NCBI GenBank assembly: GCA_003021045.1 | Contig: PXRN01000003.1 | Coordinates: forward strand, 180,536 to 244,535 | Direction: 5' to 3' | Length of the DNA stretch: 64,000 nt | DNA from: Halobacteriales archaeon QS_4_69_34 | GTDB lineage: Archaea; Halobacteriota; Halobacteria; Halobacteriales; Halococcaceae | Part shown: piece after piece, positions 61,697 to 64,000 of the stretch | How positions within the stretch are numbered: the stretch's first letter is position 1 | Layout: the number at the start of each line of letters is the position of its first letter | Made by a program: the position numbers and the translations under genes | Notes under the pieces: generated by a model | The model's input: only the letters and a program-made list of their open reading frames with translations | Told to the model about the DNA's origin: nothing | The model's database searches: none

Positions 61697-63160
61697 ATGA
61701 CCACCTACGACGCCGACGGCATCACGCTCGAACGGGTGCGCGAGTACGTCTGGGAGATCGCCCAGGAGGGCGGGATGGGCGCACCGGCGCGCGTGCTCGC
61801 CAGCGAGGCATTGCTCGACGAGATTGCGGACGACATGACCCTCCAGCAGCTCACGAACGCGACCCACCTGCCCGGCGTGGCAAAGCACGCGATCTGTATG
61901 CCCGACGGCCACCAAGGCTACGGCTTCCCGGTGGGTGGCGTCGCGGGTATCGACGCCGAAAACGGGTGTATCTCGCCCGGGAGCGTCGGCTTCGACATCA
62001 ATTGCGGCGTCCGGATGATGCGGACGAACCTCACCTACGCGGACGTCGAGGGCCACGAGGAGGACCTGGTGGACTCGCTGTTCGCCAACGTCCCCTCGGG
62101 GCTCGGCGGCGGCGGGGTCGTCGAGACCGACGTCGGGACCGTCGAGGAGATCCTCGAACGCGGCGTCGAGTGGGCGCTCGACGCCGGCCACGCCGTCCCG
62201 GCAGACCTCGCGCGCTGTGAGGACGAGGGCCGACGCGCCGAGGCCGACGCGGGGGCGGTCTCACAGAAGGCGAAGGATCGCGGGAAAAATCAGGTAGGGA
62301 GCCTCGGCTCGGGCAATCACTTCCTCGAAGTCCAGCGGGTGACCGACGTCTTCCGGGAGGAGGTCGCCGACGCCTACGGCCTCGCCGAGGATCGGATGGT
62401 CGTCCTGATCCACTGTGGCTCACGGGGGCTCGGCCACCAAGTCTGTACGGAGTATACCCGCCGGTGTGAGAAAGAGCACCCCGACCTGCTCTCCCGGTTG
62501 CCGGACAAGGAACTCGCGGCCGCGCCCGCCGGGAGCGCGCTCGCCGAGGAGTACTACGGCGCGATGTGTGCGGCGATCAACTACGCGTGGGTCAACCGCC
62601 AGCTGATCATGCACCGCACCCGCCGGGTGTTCGAGCGCGTCTTCGACCGCGACTGGGAGGAGATGGGGATGGAGCTGCTCTACGACGTCGCGCACAACAT
62701 CGCCAAGAAGGAGGTCCACGACGTCGGCGGGGAAAGCGCGGAACGCGAGCTCTACGTCCACCGCAAGGGTGCGACGCGGGCGTTCCCCGCCGGGCGACCG
62801 GAGGTGCCCGAAGTCTACCGTGACGTGGGGCAACCGGTGATCATCCCGGGGAGCATGGGCGCGGGCTCCTACGTCCTCAGGGGCGGCGAGGCCTCGATGG
62901 CCGAGACGTTCGGCTCCACCGCACACGGCGCGGGCCGGACCATGAGCCGCACGCAGGCCAAAGACGAGTTCTGGGGCGAAAACGTCCAGAACGAGCTCCG
63001 GGGCCAGAAGGTGTACGTGAAGGCCCAGAGCGGCGCGACCGTCGCCGAGGAGGCCCCCGGCGTCTACAAGGACGTCGACGAGGTGGTGCGAGTGTCGGAC
63101 GAACTGGGGATCGGCGACACGGTCGCGCGGACGTTTCCCGTGTGTAACATCAAGGGCTAA
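61697..63160 (+). CDS. rtcB: tRNA-splicing ligase RtcB
   Basis: A 487-residue RNA ligase of usual archaeal length. Conserved blocks are KHAICMPDGHQGYGFPVGGV, SVGFDINCGVRMMRTNL with the metal-binding Asp-x-x-Cys, NQVGSLGSGNHFLEVQ, HCGSRGLGHQV, YDVAHNIAKKE, YVHRKGATRAFP and GSTAHGAGRTMSR containing the His that is guanylylated. It joins 2',3'-cyclic phosphate and 5'-OH ends of tRNA halves with GTP and Mn2+. No intein is present. Confidence 0.96.
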   Translation: MTTYDADGITLERVREYVWEIAQEGGMGAPARVLASEALLDEIADDMTLQQLTNATHLPGVAKHAICMPDGHQGYGFPVGGVAGIDAENGCISPGSVGFDINCGVRMMRTNLTYADVEGHEEDLVDSLFANVPSGLGGGGVVETDVGTVEEILERGVEWALDAGHAVPADLARCEDEGRRAEADAGAVSQKAKDRGKNQVGSLGSGNHFLEVQRVTDVFREEVADAYGLAEDRMVVLIHCGSRGLGHQVCTEYTRRCEKEHPDLLSRLPDKELAAAPAGSALAEEYYGAMCAAINYAWVNRQLIMHRTRRVFERVFDRDWEEMGMELLYDVAHNIAKKEVHDVGGESAERELYVHRKGATRAFPAGRPEVPEVYRDVGQPVIIPGSMGAGSYVLRGGEASMAETFGSTAHGAGRTMSRTQAKDEFWGENVQNELRGQKVYVKAQSGATVAEEAPGVYKDVDEVVRVSDELGIGDTVARTFPVCNIKG

Positions 63161-63208
63161 CGGTCCACAGCGCCGTGGGCTGATCGGCCCCATTGGACCG
63201 GCCGACCG

Positions 63209-64000
63209 TCACCGCACGGTCGGCTGCTCGAAGTGTGGCCGTTCGACGCGTCCGTCGAGTTCCGTATCGATACCGTTCTCGCGGGCGTACTCGACGAGAG
63301 CCTCGTGTTCAGTACCGGCAGTATCGATCCTGTCGTCGGGACCGAACGCCGAAAAGAGAGTATCGGCTTCGACGAAGTACGCGGAGGCGGCGACGGTGTA
63401 GGTCGTGTCGTCGGTCAGGGATTCGCCGTCGACGGTCGCCTCCACGAGCGACTCGTCGCGGTCGTCCCAGACGATGTGCGCGCCGCTGACGTGACCGAAC
63501 CACCACTCCGGTGCGTCGAGGTATCGGTAGGTGACCGATAGTTCACGGAACGCCTCTCGGAGGCGATCACCCGGGAGTTCGAGCACCGCGAGGTCGTTGC
63601 CGTAGGGGACGAGGCCGACGAGGTCGGCGGCAGTTACCTTGCCGTCGAGCGGATCGGTCTCTCGGATGCCGGCAATGGCGAGCGCGACGTCCGCGTTCGC
63701 CCGCCATCGATGGGCGTCGACGACGAGGTTCCCGACGGGGCTCTCGGCCTGCTTTCGCGCCCGCTCGGTCAACACGATCGGCTCGTCGACAGCGGTGACG
63801 ACCTCGGTGAGCTCCGTCCGATCCATTCGGTCGCGGAGCGCCGCCGCCACCGACTCGTCGAGCGGCCCGTCCGCGACGTCGTGACGGGCCGCGGTCGGTT
63901 TCTTGCCATCGAAACCGACTTCGAGGAGGGTGCGGCCGCCGTTGCCCGGGCGGGTGAGCAGCGTGCCGTCGACGTGCTCGACGAGCTCGTCGTGGTCGTG
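63209..64000 (-). CDS. 5'-nucleotidase/2',3'-cyclic phosphodiesterase-type phosphatase, C-terminal part
   Basis: A minus-strand frame is open from the window edge to the stop at 63209, giving 264 codons. Its first visible residues (HDHDELVEHVDGTLLTRPGN) are the end of a calcineurin-type metallophosphatase domain. The rest is the 5'-nucleotidase C-terminal domain: SPVGNLVVDAHRWRANADVA, LVPYGNDLAVLELPGDRLRE, GAHIVWDDRDE and TTYTVAASAYFVEADTLF. The enzyme removes phosphate from nucleotides. The N-terminal part is outside the window. The internal ATG at 63850 is not the start. Confidence 0.88.
   Translation of the reverse strand, partial: HDHDELVEHVDGTLLTRPGNGGRTLLEVGFDGKKPTAARHDVADGPLDESVAAALRDRMDRTELTEVVTAVDEPIVLTERARKQAESPVGNLVVDAHRWRANADVALAIAGIRETDPLDGKVTAADLVGLVPYGNDLAVLELPGDRLREAFRELSVTYRYLDAPEWWFGHVSGAHIVWDDRDESLVEATVDGESLTDDTTYTVAASAYFVEADTLFSAFGPDDRIDTAGTEHEALVEYARENGIDTELDGRVERPHFEQPTVR

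Overview
The window looks like chromosomal DNA of a haloarchaeon (class Halobacteria). It is GC-rich, and its proteins are strongly acidic. It carries archaeal-type information genes (priS-GINS, archaeal aspS, gatB and gatE, smc-scpA, rtcB-archease). It has both prenyltransferases of archaeal ether-lipid synthesis, and several small families known mainly from haloarchaea (DUF5798, DUF2267, HFX_2341/DUF6293). The genus cannot be fixed from sequence alone.

Region 1 (1-3363) is a lower-GC chromosomal flank. It holds the start of a DUF1616 protein, a CPBP protease, a small membrane protein, a membrane-bound family 2 glycosyltransferase and a tRNA-Arg(TCG) gene on the minus strand.

Region 2 (3330-13624) is an integrated mobile element of about 10.2 kb, bounded by an exact 81-bp direct repeat. 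The repeat covers nucleotides 1-34 of tRNA-Arg plus 47 bp upstream, including the tRNA promoter. A tyrosine recombinase sits directly inside the right end. The element also carries an AEP (PrimPol-type) primase overlapping an SF2 helicase, a probable origin-like region of iterons and nested dyads, a ribbon-helix-helix-like regulator, an operon of five tiny genes, and an AT-rich membrane-protein cargo gene. No virion genes are recognised, so it reads as an integrative plasmid-like element.

Region 3 (13669-32207) is core chromosome with lineage-specific genes. It includes digeranylgeranylglyceryl-phosphate synthase (UbiA), surface and secreted proteins, a NicO-type metal transporter, a CapA-like Tat lipoprotein, a GT2 glycosyltransferase and an HFX_2341-type regulator. 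These are followed by a small HNH protein, a uracil-DNA-glycosylase-like fusion, PAP2 and phosphotransferase enzymes, gatE and a YdbS/YdbT-like PH-domain pair.

Region 4 (32641-42318) is housekeeping: gatB, a coiled-coil protein with smc-scpA, GGGP synthase and aspS. Together with the UbiA gene of region 3, the window supplies the two consecutive ether-bond-forming steps of archaeal lipid synthesis.

Region 5 (42532-49713) is a stress and metabolism block with clear decay. Intact DUF2267, PRC-barrel-like, Hsp20, aldehyde dehydrogenase and FNT-channel genes alternate with four frameshifted loci: TrkA-C protein, DUF2267 fragment, an unknown protein and a pyridoxamine-oxidase-like protein.

Region 6 (50149-64000) holds cytidine deaminase, a second aldehyde dehydrogenase, a two-gene acyl-CoA carboxylase, the priS-GINS replication pair, GNAT, DUF502, archease, RtcB and the C-terminal part of a 5'-nucleotidase-type phosphatase. 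The priS-GINS pair is flanked by two related, inverted, palindrome-bearing repeats.
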